Part shown: in pieces, positions 5,300 to 6,632 of the stretch
How positions within the stretch are numbered: position 1 is the first letter of the stretch
Layout of the letters: every line of letters begins with the position of its first letter
From: an archaeon
GTDB lineage: Archaea; Thermoproteota; Nitrososphaeria; Nitrososphaerales; Nitrosopumilaceae
NCBI GenBank assembly: GCA_005240025.1
Contig: SBBK01000215.1
Coordinates: 1 to 6,632 of the forward strand
DNA length: 6,632 nucleotides
Direction: 5' to 3'
The notes under the pieces: generated by a model
The model's input: the letters and a program-made list of their open reading frames with translations, nothing else
The model's database searches: none
Told to the model about the DNA's origin: nothing
Position numbers and translations under genes: made by a program

Positions 5300-6632
5300 A
5301 TGTCGAAAAAAACCATCACAATAGGACTTGTTCAAACTCGCGTCACTGACGATATTAGCAAAAACATGGAAAAAACCGCCCTCAAAATAAGAGAGGCAGC
5401 AAAAAGGGGGGCGCAAATCATATGCCTGCAGGAATTGTACCGGACCAAGTACTTTCCAACCGACGAAAAAAAGGACGCAACCAGCCTGGCCGAACCAATA
5501 GGCGGAGAAACGACATCCATGCTATCAAAACTGGCAAAGGAGCTCGGCGTTGTAATAATTGCACCAATATTTGAGGCGGCAAACGGCAAAAACTACAACA
5601 CCGCAGTCGTTATTGATTCCAATGGAAAAATAATGGGCAGTTACCGTAAAATGCACATTCCACACGATCCGTTCTTCTACGAAAAAAGCTATTTTGATGT
5701 GGGCGATTCCGGCTATCAGTTATTCAAAAAAGACGACATCAACTTTGGCGTCCTTATATGCTATGACCAATGGTTCCCGGAGGCGGCGCGAACCCTGGCA
5801 TTGCAGGGGGCAGACCTTGTTTTTTACCCGTCAGCCATCGGGTATCTGGAAGGCGATCCACTCTCATATGACGACTGGCACGATGCATGGGAAAATATCC
5901 AGCGTTCACATGCCATAGCCAACGGAATCCACATCGCCTCAATAAACCGGGTGGGAATGGAGGGCAACATAAAATTCTGGGGGGCCTCGTTTGTCTGCGA
6001 TGCGTTTGGACGGCTGATCAAAAGGGCAAGCCAGGAAAACGAGGAGGTGTTGGTCGCAGAACTAGATCTGAGCCAGAACAAAAGAATCCAGGATGGCTGG
6101 GGCTTTATGCGAAACAGGCTCCCTGCCACATATGGATTGCTAAGCTCCCAAATCATAAAGGAGACGCCAAAAAGGCTGGGTTACGCAATGCCCGCAGAAT
6201 GGGAAACACATCAGAGCACATGGCTTGCATGGCCGCATGACACTGCCACGTTCCCCCAAATCAAGAAGGCTGAAAATGTATACATTCAGATGATTCAGGC
6301 TCTGCACAAAAACGAAGACATCAATCTATTTGTCACAGATTCGAACATGAAAGAAAGGGTAACAAAACTTCTAAAACAAAAACGGATTGATCTTGGAAAA
6401 ATTAATTTCTACACGTGGGACTATGCCGATGTCTGGTTTAGAGATTATGGGCCCATCTTTGTGACAAACAGGGAAAAAAAAGAGTTGGCTTTTGTGCACT
6501 GGTTGTTTAATGCCTGGGGTGGGAAATACGACGACCTCAAAAAAGACACCCAGGTCCCTATAATCATAAACAACAGATTACATCTGAAAAATTTCAGGCC
6601 GGGAATTGTTCTGGAGGGGGGTTCTGTAGAAG
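5300..6632 (+). CDS. Fused N-carbamoylputrescine amidase / agmatine deiminase (partial, runs off the end)
   Basis: One open frame of 444 residues with no stop before the window end. Residues 1-281 are a complete nitrilase-superfamily amidase of the N-carbamoylputrescine type (AguB): GLVQT near the start, catalytic E45 (LQELY), K117 (YRKMHIPHDPFFYEK) and nucleophile C154 (LICYDQWFPE), ending with RNRLPATYGLL. After a link of about 15 residues, residues 297-444 match the first part of agmatine deiminase (AguA): MPAEWETHQSTWLAWPHD (297-314), WFRDYGP (379-385), FNAWGGKY (403-410) and LEGGS (438-442). The catalytic His and Cys of the deiminase lie beyond the window. Together the halves would turn agmatine into N-carbamoylputrescine plus ammonia, then into putrescine, CO2 and ammonia, in the cytoplasm. 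Domain order is opposite to reaction order. The start is fixed by the amidase N-terminus and the TATA distance. The two enzymes are usually separate proteins. The amidase call is strong; other nitrilase substrates are less likely given the deiminase partner. Confidence 0.92.
   Translation, partial: MSKKTITIGLVQTRVTDDISKNMEKTALKIREAAKRGAQIICLQELYRTKYFPTDEKKDATSLAEPIGGETTSMLSKLAKELGVVIIAPIFEAANGKNYNTAVVIDSNGKIMGSYRKMHIPHDPFFYEKSYFDVGDSGYQLFKKDDINFGVLICYDQWFPEAARTLALQGADLVFYPSAIGYLEGDPLSYDDWHDAWENIQRSHAIANGIHIASINRVGMEGNIKFWGASFVCDAFGRLIKRASQENEEVLVAELDLSQNKRIQDGWGFMRNRLPATYGLLSSQIIKETPKRLGYAMPAEWETHQSTWLAWPHDTATFPQIKKAENVYIQMIQALHKNEDINLFVTDSNMKERVTKLLKQKRIDLGKINFYTWDYADVWFRDYGPIFVTNREKKELAFVHWLFNAWGGKYDDLKKDTQVPIIINNRLHLKNFRPGIVLEGGSVE

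Noticed and set aside
6157..6190. Internal start for a separate agmatine deiminase: AAAGGAG at 6157-6163 followed by ATG 6188
   Set aside because: The spacing of 24 bases is too long for normal initiation, and there is no stop of the amidase frame before it. It may be a relic of formerly separate genes.
5887..6240. Plus-strand open frame of 117 codons overlapping the amidase-deiminase gene
   Set aside because: It lies in another frame of a region whose main frame carries clear amidase and deiminase motifs; its composition is unusual and rich in Gly, Lys and Arg.
1..6632. Insertion sequences, CRISPR arrays, phage or defence genes
   Set aside because: No transposase, terminal repeats, regularly spaced repeats or defence domains were seen in any frame examined.

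Overview
The window looks like a protein-coding stretch of an archaeal chromosome, most likely from the Nitrososphaerota (Thaumarchaeota). The evidence is a transketolase split into two subunits, genes joined by ATGA stop/start overlaps, a TATA-type element about 27 bases upstream of a start codon with no leader, T-rich gene ends and a membrane Cache-HAMP histidine kinase. The archaeal reading is fairly safe. The phylum is an inference, because no rRNA or marker gene is present. No mobile element, CRISPR array or RNA gene was seen.

Layout: bases 1-68 may be the last 21 codons of an upstream plus-strand gene. Bases 69-169 are a leader region with a small inverted repeat and two TTGCAATT copies. 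Bases 170-3476 are a tight plus-strand operon: (i) transketolase N-terminal subunit fused to ribulose-phosphate 3-epimerase, (ii) transketolase C-terminal subunit, (iii) a TalC-type transaldolase. Both junctions are 4-base ATGA overlaps. Bases 3477-3663 separate this operon from a convergent minus-strand histidine kinase (5112 down to 3664) and hold T-rich terminator candidates and small inverted repeats. Bases 5113-5299 are a divergent promoter region with a 13-base palindrome. From 5300 a plus-strand gene runs off the window end. It encodes N-carbamoylputrescine amidase joined in frame to agmatine deiminase.

How the genes work together: the operon supplies three of the four non-oxidative pentose phosphate activities (epimerase, transketolase, transaldolase); only ribose-5-phosphate isomerase is absent here. 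It interconverts glycolytic sugar phosphates and pentose phosphates for nucleotide and aromatic synthesis. The gene at the right end would convert agmatine to N-carbamoylputrescine and then to putrescine, releasing ammonia and CO2, as a single bifunctional protein. The kinase has no response regulator beside it, and its signal is unknown.

The main points of interest are two fusions that each join enzymes of one pathway: transketolase-N with epimerase, and carbamoylputrescine amidase with agmatine deiminase. The second appears the less usual.
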